From the NCBI RefSeq assembly GCF_014199525.1, contig NZ_JACHNU010000001.1, positions 970,182 through 1,034,181 of the forward strand: 64,000 nt of DNA, written 5' to 3'. Under the pieces are notes generated by a model. It had not been told where the DNA came from. It made no database searches and saw only the letters and a list, made by a program, of their open reading frames with translations. A program made the position numbers and the translations under genes. Positions 33,662-42,166 of the stretch are shown one piece after another. Numbering within the stretch: position 1 is the stretch's first letter; each line of letters begins with the position of its first letter. The stretch is from Conexibacter arvalis. Lineage in GTDB: Bacteria; Actinomycetota; Thermoleophilia; Solirubrobacterales; Solirubrobacteraceae.

Positions 33662-33955
33662 TCAGCACCGGAGCTGGTTGGTGCGCACCCACATGTCGCT
33701 GCTGTTGCCGTCGGTGTGGCCGAACGACCAGAAGACCCCGCTGTGGACGACCGTGTAGTGGCCGTGGAACGCCTGGCCGGTGTGCAGGATCCAGTCGACC
33801 GGACCGATGCCCGGGCCGTCGCCGTACAGGTAGACGTTGCTCTGGTTGGCGACGCAGGTGAACGCCGGCGTGCCGCCAGCAGCGGCTGTTCCGGCGGTAC
33901 CGAGTGAGAGGGCCGCGGCGCTCGCGAGCCCGACGATGCAGTGACGGAGCTTCAT
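33662..33955 (-). CDS. Small secreted SH3-like protein
   Basis: A 97-residue protein. Residues 1-25 are a Sec signal peptide (KLRHCIVGLASAAALSLGTAG, cleavage near TAAAG). The mature part is about 70 residues with many aromatics, two cysteines (FTCV and QLRC ends) that could form a disulphide, and IHTGQ/FWSFGHTDG-type turns that resemble bacterial SH3 folds. ATG 33955 has a good ribosome site (GGAAGGACGTACGG). Function unknown; cell-wall binding or a small secreted effector is possible. It borders the least gene-dense part of the window. Confidence 0.72.
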   Translation of the reverse strand: MKLRHCIVGLASAAALSLGTAGTAAAGGTPAFTCVANQSNVYLYGDGPGIGPVDWILHTGQAFHGHYTVVHSGVFWSFGHTDGNSSDMWVRTNQLRC

Positions 33956-34559
33956 CCGTACGTCCTTCCAGTTGTTGAGTTGACGCCATGGCCTCGCACC
34001 GCGCGCATCATTGAGCATGCCGAGTCCAAGTACGGGCGACAGATGCTTCATAATCAATTGAGGATCGACCCGGATCCATCGGGTCGCGCGGTGTGTCTCC
34101 CAAGCCGACCGTACATTGATGAGCCGTCGGAAGCAAGCGGTTGATGTCCGTCAATTCGCACAAGTTTCATTAGCTGACGGGCGCGCGCGACCAGGTTTAT
34201 GTGGTCCGCCGGCGACATCCAGGTCAAAAGCCCTGAAAGAGGTCTTACTGCCCTGTGGTGAAAAGGTGAGGCATGGGCCCGTCGTCGCAGGCGTGTACGA
34301 AAGACGTCACCTGAGTGTGACAGCGAAGTGGCAGATCAACGCGTCGTCGCAGCGACGCGCAGCAAGCGGAGGACCGGGTCGGAGGCGCCGTGCAGGCGGA
34401 GGCCGGCCGCGTGGAGCAAGACGAGCTGCTCGATCGCCGCCGCGGCGATCGGCTCCCCGGACAGCAGCGCGTCGCGCCGGCGGCGTCGCGTGACGCGGTT
34501 GATCGGCCGCCAGCGGGTGTGAGAGCATCGCTCGCCGATGTCTCGGGGCCGTCACTAGC
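33956..34559. other. 604-bp region without a clear intact gene
   Basis: The first 300 bases are visibly less GC-rich than the surroundings and contain TAATCAATTGAGG near 34051 and an inverted repeat CGACCCG-N7-CGGGTCG (34066-34086). The open frames here lack coding character. The right part (34336-34551) has strong coding bias on the minus strand but no start. It must contain the promoters of the secreted protein gene and the LysR gene at 34560. Confidence 0.6.
34336..34551 (-). pseudogene. Possible 5'-truncated gene remnant
   Basis: An open stretch of 71 codons ending at TGA (34338-34336) has nearly all third positions G or C and reads ALLSGEPIAAAAIEQLVLLH and AGLRLHGASDPVLRLLRVA, which looks like real helical protein. 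There is no ATG or GTG in frame; a stop at 34554-34552 closes it upstream, against the start of the LysR gene. I do not recognise the family. It may be the tail of a gene cut off by rearrangement, or chance. Confidence 0.3.
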
Positions 34560-35471
34560 GTGGAGCTTCGCCACCTCCGATACTTCCTGGCGGTCGCCGA
34601 CACGGGCTCGGTCACGCGCGCGGCGAGCGCGTGCTTCGTCGCCCAGCCGTCGCTGTCGCGGCAGCTGAAGCGGCTGGAGGAGGAGCTGGGCGTCGCGCTC
34701 TTCCGCCGCGACGCCGGACGGCTGCAGCTCAGCCCTGCCGGCTTGCAGTTCGTCGAGATCGCGCGGGATCTCGTCGCTCGCGCCGACCGCGCGCAGGCGA
34801 CGGTGGCGGCCCTCAAAGAGGGCGAGGCGCCGCGGCTGACGGTCGCCGCGCCGCCGACGACGATCGCCGACGTGATCGCGCCGTTCCTCGCCACCACGAC
34901 GCCGGACGACCCCTTCATCACCGCCCACGAGACGGTGCCCGCGGCGGCCTACGACGCGCTCGCGCGCGGCGCCGACGTGGCGATCTCCTCCGCGCCGCCG
35001 CCGACGCAACTGATCGGCGAGCCGCTCGCGCGCCTTCCGATCCTCGCCTACGTGCGCGCCGACCATCCCCTTTCGCGCCGGCGCGCGGTCGCGATCGACG
35101 AGCTGGCAGCGGCGGGGCCGCTGCTGCTGCTGACCGGCGAGCACGGCACGCGCCAGCGGTTCGATCGCGCGGCGGTCGACGCCGGCGTCCGCTACCAGGT
35201 CGCGTTCGAGACCGGCTCCTCGCAGATCGCGCAGGCGCTCGCGGCCGCCGGTCACGGGATCGCCGTCGTCTCCGACGATCCCCGCTACGGCCTCCACCCG
35301 CTCGCGATCGAGGGGCAGCGAGACAGGCTGTGGATCGACCTCTTCGCGGCCTGGGATCGCGATCACTACGCGGTCGACACGATCCGGTGGTTCGTCAGCC
35401 GTCTGGTCCGCTACTGCATCCATACCTACGGATCAGAGGCCGCTCCGCCCGGGATGCGCCAGATCGCATAG
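34560..35471 (+). CDS. LysR-family transcriptional regulator
   Basis: A 303-residue regulator: MELRHLRYFLAVADTGSVTRAASACFVAQPSLSRQLKRLEEELG is the wHTH; the effector domain starts at RLTVAAPPTTIADVI. GTG 34560 gives the canonical N-terminus. It precedes the peptide-type ABC importer and nitrilase genes on the same strand (134 nt gap) and is the likely regulator of that operon. Confidence 0.92.
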   Translation: MELRHLRYFLAVADTGSVTRAASACFVAQPSLSRQLKRLEEELGVALFRRDAGRLQLSPAGLQFVEIARDLVARADRAQATVAALKEGEAPRLTVAAPPTTIADVIAPFLATTTPDDPFITAHETVPAAAYDALARGADVAISSAPPPTQLIGEPLARLPILAYVRADHPLSRRRAVAIDELAAAGPLLLLTGEHGTRQRFDRAAVDAGVRYQVAFETGSSQIAQALAAAGHGIAVVSDDPRYGLHPLAIEGQRDRLWIDLFAAWDRDHYAVDTIRWFVSRLVRYCIHTYGSEAAPPGMRQIA

Positions 35472-35605
35472 GCCAGGTCGCCGCCGCCCGAGCCGGCCGC
35501 CCAGCCATGCCTCGAAGCTATCGCCTGCGCCCGCCACAGGCATTGGACAGCATGGGATCGCCCGGCGAGCATGTCGCGCCGTTGAACGTGACTCGGGAGA
35601 GAGCC

Positions 35606-37216
35606 ATGAAGCGCACGCGACGTCTTGCGAAGTTCGGGGCGGCCACAGCGGTGGCCGCGATGGTGGCGGCCGGCTGCGGCAGCAGCGGGGGAACCGGCAC
35701 GGGCTCGGGCTCGGGCCCCGCCGGCACGTCGATCCTCGACGTGGCGACGACCGCCGCCGTGACGACCTGGGATCCGGTCAAGAGCTTCTCGACCGAGGTC
35801 TACTACCTCGCGAACGTCTACGAGCCGCTGCTGTGGGCCAACCCGCCCGGCGCCGCCGAGCGCTTTCGTCCCGGTCTCGCGGTCAGCTGGAGAAGATCGG
35901 CGGACGCGAAGACCTGGACCTTCAGACTGCGCTCCGGGGTGACCTTCCACGACGGCTCGCCGCTGACGGCGGCCGCGGTCAAGCAGTCGATCCTCGCGGT
36001 CAAGGACCGCGGCGGCGCCTCCTTCCTGTGGAGCGCGCTCGACCGCATCGAGACGCCCGACGAGCAGACGGTCGTCTTCCGCATGTCGGCGCCGACCGAG
36101 GTCGACGTCGCGGCCTCGTCGATGTACGGCGCCTGGATCGTCGCGCCGAGAGCGCTCGCCGCCGCCGCCAGAGACGAGCGCTGGTTCGAGCGCGGCCGCG
36201 ACGCCGGGACCGGCCCGTACTCGATCGCCGAGTACACGCCCGGCAAGCAGGTCGTGCTGAGAGCGTATCCGGGCTACTGGGGCGCGTCCGAGAACGGCGG
36301 AGCGTTCCGCACCGTCAACGTGCAGATCGCCGCCGACGCCGTCGCGCAGCAGCAGATGCTGCAGAGCGGGCAGGTCGACATCGCCAGCTCGCTGCCGCTG
36401 GAGAACGTCGCGCAGTTCGAGCACGACGACCGCTTCGCCGTCGAGGTCTGCGAGAGCAGCCTCAGCTATCTCGGCTTCTTCAACACGACGCGCAGACCGC
36501 TCGACGATCCGAAGGTCCGGCGCGCGCTCGCGCTGGCGCTGCCCTACGACGAGATCATCGACGTCGGCGCCGAGGGCTTCGGGACCGCCGCGCGCGGCCC
36601 GGTGCCGAAGGGCGTCTTCCCCTACGACGAGGAGATCCCGGCCTCGGCGCAGGATCTCGCGGAGGCGAGACGGCTGCTCGCCGAGGCCGGGCACCCGAAC
36701 GGCGGCTTCACGCTGCGGCTCACCTACGCCGCCGAGAACGACCAGCAGAAGCAGTTCGCGCCGCTGATCAAGGACGCGCTCGCGAAGATCGGTGTGAAGG
36801 TCACGCTCTCCGGCAAGCTGTTCAACCAGCAGTGGGAGGAGGCGAAGGGCGACCCGCGCAAGGCCCAGGACATCTTCCTGCTGCTCTACTGGCCGACCGC
36901 GAGCGACGCCGGGTCCGACAACCTCGCGACCCTCTTCCGCTCCAGCGAGAGACCGTTCTTCAACCTCAGCTACTGGAGAAGCGCGACGTACGACAGGCTC
37001 GTCGACGAGGCGATCGGCCTGACCGCGACCGACCGCGACGGCGCGCAGCGGCTCTACACGAGAGCGATGCGGCTGCTGATCGACGAGGCGCCCGGCATCT
37101 ACCTCTACGACGTGCGCCGGCCGGTCGTCGTCGCCAAGGGGCTGACCGGCCTCGAGTGCAACCCCAACTACTCGTTCAACCTCTTCTTCCACGAGCTCGG
37201 GACCGGGGCCGCCTGA
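35606..37216 (+). CDS. Peptide/nickel-type ABC transporter substrate-binding lipoprotein
   Basis: A 536-residue family 5 extracellular solute-binding protein. The signal peptide ends in a lipobox VAAGC (Cys about 24), then a Gly/Ser linker. WDPVKSFSTEVYYLANVYEPLL, WTFRLRSGVTFHDGSPLTAAAVK and GTGPYSIAEYTPGKQVVL are DppA/OppA-type motifs. It captures an oligopeptide, opine, glutathione-like or related ligand at the outer face of the membrane. The ribosome site GGGAGAGAG precedes ATG 35606. The operon continues with both permeases, both ATPases and a nitrilase. Confidence 0.92.
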   Translation: MKRTRRLAKFGAATAVAAMVAAGCGSSGGTGTGSGSGPAGTSILDVATTAAVTTWDPVKSFSTEVYYLANVYEPLLWANPPGAAERFRPGLAVSWRRSADAKTWTFRLRSGVTFHDGSPLTAAAVKQSILAVKDRGGASFLWSALDRIETPDEQTVVFRMSAPTEVDVAASSMYGAWIVAPRALAAAARDERWFERGRDAGTGPYSIAEYTPGKQVVLRAYPGYWGASENGGAFRTVNVQIAADAVAQQQMLQSGQVDIASSLPLENVAQFEHDDRFAVEVCESSLSYLGFFNTTRRPLDDPKVRRALALALPYDEIIDVGAEGFGTAARGPVPKGVFPYDEEIPASAQDLAEARRLLAEAGHPNGGFTLRLTYAAENDQQKQFAPLIKDALAKIGVKVTLSGKLFNQQWEEAKGDPRKAQDIFLLLYWPTASDAGSDNLATLFRSSERPFFNLSYWRSATYDRLVDEAIGLTATDRDGAQRLYTRAMRLLIDEAPGIYLYDVRRPVVVAKGLTGLECNPNYSFNLFFHELGTGAA

Positions 37217-37231
37217 GCGGGGCGCAGGAGG

Positions 37232-38248
37232 ATGGCACGCTTCCTGGCGCGCCGGGCCGCCACCGCGATGGTGGTCCTGCTCGGCGTCAGCTTCATCACG
37301 TTCATGCTCGCGCGGGTCGTCCCGGCTGACCCGGCGGCCTCCTACGTCGGGCAGCACGCGCGCCCGGCCGAGGTCGAGGAGGCCCGCCGGGCGCTCGGGC
37401 TCGACCGGCCGCTGCTGGAGCAGTACTGGACCTACCTGAAGGACGTCGCCTCGGGCGACTGGGGCACGTCGATCGGCACCAAGCGGTCGGTGCTCAGCGA
37501 GATCGGCAGCCGCTTCCCGGCGACGCTGGAGCTGCTGCTGGCGGCGATCGCGATCGCCGCCGTGCTCGGGACGGTGCTCGGCGTGGTCGCCGCGCGCCGC
37601 CACGGCCGGGGGCTCGACGCCGCGCTGCGGCTGTTCAGCACGGCCGGCATCTCGATGCCCGCCTTCTGGCTCGGCCTCGTCCTCCAGATCGTCTTCTGCT
37701 ATCGGCTCGGGCTGCTGCCGCCGACCGGCCGCTACGCAAGCGACCTGCAGTTCACCTCGCCGGTCGAGCAGATCACCGGATTCGTCTTGTTCGACAGCCT
37801 CGTGACGGGGAACTTCGCCGTCTTCGGCAGCGCGGTCGAGCACCTGCTGCTGCCCGCGCTGACGCTCGCCGCCTATCCGACCGGCGTGATCGCGCGGATG
37901 GTCCGCGCCAGCATGCTGGAGGCGCTGAGTCAGGACTACGTCCGCGCGGCGCGCGCGTACGGGGTGCGCGAGCGGGTGGTCGTCTGGCGGATCGCGCTGC
38001 GCAACGCGCTGCCGCCGGCGACGACCGTGCTCGGGCTGACGCTCGCGTACCTGTTGACCGGGGCCTTCTTCGTCGAGGTCGTCTTCAACTGGCCGGGGCT
38101 CGGCCAGTTCACCGCCGACGCGCTGCTCAGCTCCGACTACCCGGCGATCATGGGCGTCACGCTGCTGGGGGCGATCGGCTACATCCTCGTGAACCTCGCC
38201 GTCGATCTCGTGCAGGCGCGGCTCGACCCGCGGGTGCGGCTCTCATGA
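37232..38248 (+). CDS. ABC transporter permease, DppB type
   Basis: A 338-residue membrane protein with six predicted helices. The N-terminal RFLARRAATAMVVLLGVSFITFMLARVVPADPA segment and the EAA loop (LSQDYVRAARAYGVRERVV) are typical of DppB/OppB. AGGAGG directly abuts ATG 37232, an unusually short spacing; ATG 37268 is a possible later start but would truncate the first helix. Its stop overlaps the next start (ATGA). Confidence 0.92.
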   Translation: MARFLARRAATAMVVLLGVSFITFMLARVVPADPAASYVGQHARPAEVEEARRALGLDRPLLEQYWTYLKDVASGDWGTSIGTKRSVLSEIGSRFPATLELLLAAIAIAAVLGTVLGVVAARRHGRGLDAALRLFSTAGISMPAFWLGLVLQIVFCYRLGLLPPTGRYASDLQFTSPVEQITGFVLFDSLVTGNFAVFGSAVEHLLLPALTLAAYPTGVIARMVRASMLEALSQDYVRAARAYGVRERVVVWRIALRNALPPATTVLGLTLAYLLTGAFFVEVVFNWPGLGQFTADALLSSDYPAIMGVTLLGAIGYILVNLAVDLVQARLDPRVRLS

Positions 38249-39147
38249 GCGCGGAGCTGGCCACGCTCCCGCGGGCGGCCGCGTCGCCGGCGCCGCGCTC
38301 GCGCCTGCGCGGCGCGTGGGAGGTCTTCGCCCGCGACCGGCTCGCGCTGGTCGGCCTGGCGATCGTCGTCCTGCTCGTGCTGGTCGCGGTGCTCGCGCCG
38401 TGGATCGCCCCCGATCCCGCGCAGGGGCGCGGCGCGGCCGCGGTCGCGCAGCGCAACCTCGCGCCGTCGCTCGACCACCTGCTCGGGACCGATCCGCTCG
38501 GGCGCGACGTGCTGAGCCGAGTGATCTTCGGTGCCCGCTCGGCGCTCGGCGTCGCGCTGGCGGTCGTGTCGCTCGCGATCGCGATCGGCGTCCCGCTCGG
38601 GCTGCTCGCCGGCTATCGCGGCGGATGGGTCGACGAGGCGATCATGCGCGTGACCGACACCTTCCTCGCGTTCCCGCCGCTGCTGCTGGCGATGGTGATC
38701 GTCAGCCTGCTCGGCCCGAGCCTCCGCAACGCCGCGCTCGCGCTCGCGATCTCGTGGTGGCCGTGGTACGCCCGCCTCGTGCGCGGCGTCGCCGCGTCGC
38801 TGCGCGAGCGGCCGTTCGTGGAGGGGGCGCGGGCGCTCGGGCTCTCCGACGCGGCGGTGATGCGGCGCCACCTGCTGCCGAACGCGCTCGGCCCGATCGT
38901 GGTCCAGGCGACGGTCGACGTCGGCTCGGTGATCCTCGCCGCCGCGTCGCTCGCCTTCCTCGGCCTCGGCGCCCAGGCGCCGGCGCCCGACTGGGGGCTG
39001 ATGGTCTTCGACGGGCGCGCCGCGATCTTCGACCACTGGTGGTATTCGACCTTCGCCGGGCTGGCGATCTTCCTCGCGGTGCTCGGGTTCAACCTCGTCG
39101 GCGACGCGCTGCGGGACGCGCTCGATCCGCGGGAGGCGCGCCGATGA
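38245..39147 (+). CDS. ABC transporter permease, DppC type
   Basis: A 300-residue membrane protein: cytoplasmic N-terminus, first helix at LALVGLAIVVLLVLVAVLAPWIAPDP, then LGTDPLGRDVLSRVIFGARSAL, the DppC signature, and an EAA loop (RPFVEGARALGLSDAAVM). Partner of the DppB-type permease. Overlaps neighbours by 4 nt at both ends. Confidence 0.92.
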   Translation: MSAELATLPRAAASPAPRSRLRGAWEVFARDRLALVGLAIVVLLVLVAVLAPWIAPDPAQGRGAAAVAQRNLAPSLDHLLGTDPLGRDVLSRVIFGARSALGVALAVVSLAIAIGVPLGLLAGYRGGWVDEAIMRVTDTFLAFPPLLLAMVIVSLLGPSLRNAALALAISWWPWYARLVRGVAASLRERPFVEGARALGLSDAAVMRRHLLPNALGPIVVQATVDVGSVILAAASLAFLGLGAQAPAPDWGLMVFDGRAAIFDHWWYSTFAGLAIFLAVLGFNLVGDALRDALDPREARR

Positions 39148-40112
39148 GCGCGCTGCTGGAGATCGAGGGGCTGAGCGTGACGATCCGGCGCGGCCGGCAC
39201 GAGAGCACGCCGGTCCGCTCGGTCGACCTGCGCGTCGACGCCGGCGAGGTCGCCGGCGTCGTCGGCGAGACCGGCTGCGGCAAGACGCTGACCGGCCTCG
39301 CGACGCTCGGCCTGCTGCCGCCCGGCAGCGTCGCCCGCGGCAGCGTGCGCGTCGCCGGGCGCGAGGTGACGACGATGGACGAGCGGACGCTGCGCGAGCT
39401 GCGCGGCCGGGAGGTCGCGATGGTCTTCCAGAACGCCGCGACGGCCTTCGACCCGGTCACGACGATCGGCCGCCAGCTGACGCGCGTGATCGGGATGCGC
39501 GACCGATCCCGGGGCGGCGCCGCGACCGCAGCCGCCGTCGAGCGGCTGCGGTCGGTCGGCCTGCCCGAGCCCGATCGCGTGATGGGGAGCTACCCGCACC
39601 AGCTCTCGGGCGGGATGCTGCAGCGGGCGATGATCGCGCTCGCGCTGTCGGCCCGGCCGCGGCTGATCGTCGCCGACGAGCCGACGACCGCGCTCGACGT
39701 GACGGTCGCACGGCGCGTCCGGCGCCTGCTGCTCACGCTCCAGCAGGAGCACGGCTTCGGCGTCGTCTTCATCACCCACGACCTCGCCGAGGCGCGCGAC
39801 CTCTGCACCTCGGTCAACGTCCTGTACGCCGGCACGGTCGTCGAGTCGGGACCGGTCGAGCAGGTGCTCGACGGGCCGGCCCATCCGTACACGCGGGCGC
39901 TGCTCGCCGCGCTGCCCCGGCTCGACGCGCCCGCGAGACGGCTCGCGTCGCTGGCGGGGACGGTGCCGCGCAGCGACGCGGCGGTCGCCGGCTGCCTGTT
40001 CGCGAACCGCTGCGCGGAGGCGTTCGAGCGCTGCCGGCACGAGCGTCCGCGGAGCCGTGCGGTCGACGACGATCGCACCGCGGCCTGCCATCTCTGGGAG
40101 GAGGCGCGATGA
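39144..40112 (+). CDS. ABC transporter ATP-binding protein, DppD type
   Basis: A 322-residue ATPase: Walker A GETGCGKT, signature LSGGMLQR, Walker B LIVADEPTTALD, switch His in FITHDLAEA. The C-terminus has the oligopeptide-transporter extension with cysteines (AGCLFANRCAEAFERC) that in DppD proteins can hold an Fe-S cluster. Overlaps both neighbouring genes by ATGA. Confidence 0.92.
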   Translation: MSALLEIEGLSVTIRRGRHESTPVRSVDLRVDAGEVAGVVGETGCGKTLTGLATLGLLPPGSVARGSVRVAGREVTTMDERTLRELRGREVAMVFQNAATAFDPVTTIGRQLTRVIGMRDRSRGGAATAAAVERLRSVGLPEPDRVMGSYPHQLSGGMLQRAMIALALSARPRLIVADEPTTALDVTVARRVRRLLLTLQQEHGFGVVFITHDLAEARDLCTSVNVLYAGTVVESGPVEQVLDGPAHPYTRALLAALPRLDAPARRLASLAGTVPRSDAAVAGCLFANRCAEAFERCRHERPRSRAVDDDRTAACHLWEEAR

Positions 40113-41101
40113 CCGCCGCCCTGCTCGAGGTCGACGGCCTGGTCAAGCAGTTCGGCCGCCACGGCGCCCGCGCCGTCGACGGCGTCGACCTGCGGCTGGT
40201 CGAAGGCGAGGCGCTCGCGATCGTCGGCGAGTCGGGCTCCGGCAAGACGACGCTGGCGCGCTGCCTGCTCGGGCTGATCGAGCCGAGCGCCGGGACCGTC
40301 CGCCTCTGCGGCGCCGATCTCGCGTCGCTGCCCCGGCGGCGGCGGCGGGCGGTGCGCGCACGGGCCCAGATCGTCTTCCAGAACCCGCTCGCGTCGCTCA
40401 ACCCGCGCATGACGGTCGAGCGGCTGGTGGCGGAGCCGCTGCGGCTCCACGCCGGCCTGCGGGGAGAGCGGCTGAGCGAGCGCGTCGACGCGCTGCTCGG
40501 CGACGTCGGTCTCGACGCCGGCCACCGGCGGCGCTATCCGCACGAGCTGTCGGGCGGACAGGCGCAGCGCGTCGCGATCGCCCGTGCGCTGGCGTGCGAG
40601 CCGTCGCTGCTGGTGCTCGACGAGCCGACCTCGGCGCTCGACGTCTCCGTGCAGGCCCAGATCCTCAACCTGCTCGCCGACCTGCGCGACCGGCACGGGC
40701 TGGCGTACCTGCTGATCTCCCACGACCTCGCCGTCGTGCGGAACCTCTGCACGCGCGTGGGGGTGATGTTCGCGGGACGGTTGGTGGAGGTCGGGGAGGC
40801 CGGCGCCGTCTTCGCCGCGCCGCGCCATCCCTACACCGCGGAGCTGCTCGCCTCGGCGCCAGGCGCGGGCCGCGCCGCGCTCATGGCCGGCGAGGAGGCG
40901 GCCGACCCGGGCGGGCCGCGCCGCTCCGGCGGCTGTCACTACGCGCCGCGCTGCGCGCGACGCGCCGAGCTGGACGGTCCCGAGGCGTGTGCGCGCGACC
41001 GGCCGACGCTCCCGGACGGCGCCGACGGCGCCGCCTGCCACTTCGCCCTTGCAACGCGGCGCGAGGGGCGCGCCCATCACGACGAAGGTGTTTCACTGTG
41101 A
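40109..41101 (+). CDS. ABC transporter ATP-binding protein, DppF type
   Basis: A 330-residue ATPase: Walker A GESGSGKTT, signature LSGGQAQR, Walker B LLVLDEPTSALD, switch His in LLISHDLAVV. The C-terminal cysteine-containing oligopeptide extension (GGCHYAPRCARRAELDGPEAC) is present. It forms the ATPase pair with the preceding product. Its stop overlaps the GTG start of the nitrilase gene. Confidence 0.92.
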   Translation: MTAALLEVDGLVKQFGRHGARAVDGVDLRLVEGEALAIVGESGSGKTTLARCLLGLIEPSAGTVRLCGADLASLPRRRRRAVRARAQIVFQNPLASLNPRMTVERLVAEPLRLHAGLRGERLSERVDALLGDVGLDAGHRRRYPHELSGGQAQRVAIARALACEPSLLVLDEPTSALDVSVQAQILNLLADLRDRHGLAYLLISHDLAVVRNLCTRVGVMFAGRLVEVGEAGAVFAAPRHPYTAELLASAPGAGRAALMAGEEAADPGGPRRSGGCHYAPRCARRAELDGPEACARDRPTLPDGADGAACHFALATRREGRAHHDEGVSL

Positions 41102-42015
41102 ACCGGATCATTGGCATCGCGGCCGTCCAGGTCGCTCCCGTCGCGTACGACGTCGAGGCGACCTTCCGCTCGTTCGAGCAGCACGTGCGACAGCTGGCGG
41201 CGAGCGTGCCGTCCGCCGTCCTGCACGTCTTCCCCGAGTTCTACCTGCCGGCGCTCGGCAGCTATGACGAGCCGGCGCCCTCCGGGTGGGCGAGCGCCGT
41301 CGCCGAGCCGATCCCGGGTCCGACGACCGAGCGCGTCGCCGAGCTGGCGCGCGAGGTCGGGAAGTGGATCGTGCCGGGATCGCTGGTCGAGCGGGCCGGC
41401 GACGCGCTGCACAACACGACGGTCGTGATCGGGCCCGACGGGGAGCTGGTGGCCGCCTACCGGAAGCTGTTCCCGTGGATGCCGCACGAGAACAGCGTCC
41501 CCGGCGATCGCTACGTGACGTTCGACGTCCCGCGCGTCGGCCGCTTCGGGCTGGCGATCTGCTACGACGGCTGGGTCCCGGAGATCTCGCGCACGCTCGC
41601 GTGGATGGGGGCGGAGGTGATCCTGCAGCCGACCTACACGCGCAGCATCGACCGCGAGCAGGAGCTGGTGCTCGCGCGCGCGAACGCGATCGCCAACCAG
41701 CTGTACGTCGTCAACCCCAACATCGGCGGCCTGTTCGGCACCGGGCGCAGCACGATCATCGATCCCGAGGGACGGGTGCTCGCGCAGGGGGCGAGCGGCG
41801 AGGAGTACCTCAGCGCCTTCCTCGACCTCGACCTCGTCGCGACGGTGCGCGAGCACGGCACGGCCGGACTCAACCAGCTGTGGAAGCAGCTGCGCGACTT
41901 CCCGCCGCCGTTCCCGCCCGCGCTGGAGAGCTATGCGGCCGGCGAGATCATGCGCGACCTCGGCCCCCTGCGGGCGCCCGCGGCGCGGCCGTGCGCGCCG
42001 CCGACCCGCGCGTAG
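41098..42015 (+). CDS. Nitrilase-superfamily carbon-nitrogen hydrolase
   Basis: A 305-residue enzyme with the full Glu-Lys-Cys triad: Glu in HVFPEFYLP, Lys in YRKLFPWMPHE and Cys in LAICYDGWVPE. RTLAWMGAEVILQPTYTRS and ANQLYVVNPNIGG are family segments. It hydrolyses a nitrile, amide or carbamoyl group; in-operon position after a peptide-type importer suggests it processes the imported compound in the cytoplasm. GTG 41098 overlaps the preceding stop. Branch assignment (nitrilase or amidase) is not possible by eye. Confidence 0.88.
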   Translation: MNRIIGIAAVQVAPVAYDVEATFRSFEQHVRQLAASVPSAVLHVFPEFYLPALGSYDEPAPSGWASAVAEPIPGPTTERVAELAREVGKWIVPGSLVERAGDALHNTTVVIGPDGELVAAYRKLFPWMPHENSVPGDRYVTFDVPRVGRFGLAICYDGWVPEISRTLAWMGAEVILQPTYTRSIDREQELVLARANAIANQLYVVNPNIGGLFGTGRSTIIDPEGRVLAQGASGEEYLSAFLDLDLVATVREHGTAGLNQLWKQLRDFPPPFPPALESYAAGEIMRDLGPLRAPAARPCAPPTRA

Positions 42016-42028
42016 CGCCCGCGGCGGC

Positions 42029-42053
42029 GTCGCATGCCTGCAAGGCATGCGAC
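42029..42053. repeat. Palindrome GTCGCATGCCT-GCA-AGGCATGCGAC
   Basis: Perfect 11-base arms with a 3-base loop (arms 42029-42039 and 42043-42053), 14 nt after the nitrilase stop. The sequence is markedly less GC-rich than other terminator hairpins here; a stronger GC hairpin follows at 42119. It may be a dispersed palindromic repeat. Confidence 0.6.
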
Positions 42054-42118
42054 CGTGGGAAGCGGGCATTGGATCGGCGCGGCCGGCTCGTCGAGACTCG
42101 CACCGCACTCGTGTGAGC

Positions 42119-42144
42119 GGCGGCGCGGCCGAGGCCGCGCCGCC
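42119..42144 (+). terminator. Hairpin before the secreted hydrolase gene
   Basis: Perfect 12-base arms GGCGGCGCGGCC and GGCCGCGCCGCC with a 2-base loop GA, about 100 nt after the nitrilase stop. Likely end of the importer-nitrilase transcript. Confidence 0.6.
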
Positions 42145-42166
42145 CCGATCGACTCGGAGGTGAGTC

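Noticed and set aside
33941-34144. 67-codon plus-strand frame
   Set aside because: It overlaps the start of the secreted protein gene, has no ribosome site, and shows no coding bias.
34116-34493. 125-codon plus-strand frame in the intergenic region
   Set aside because: The second half is Arg/Gly/Ala-rich shadow sequence and the first half lacks G/C third-position bias.
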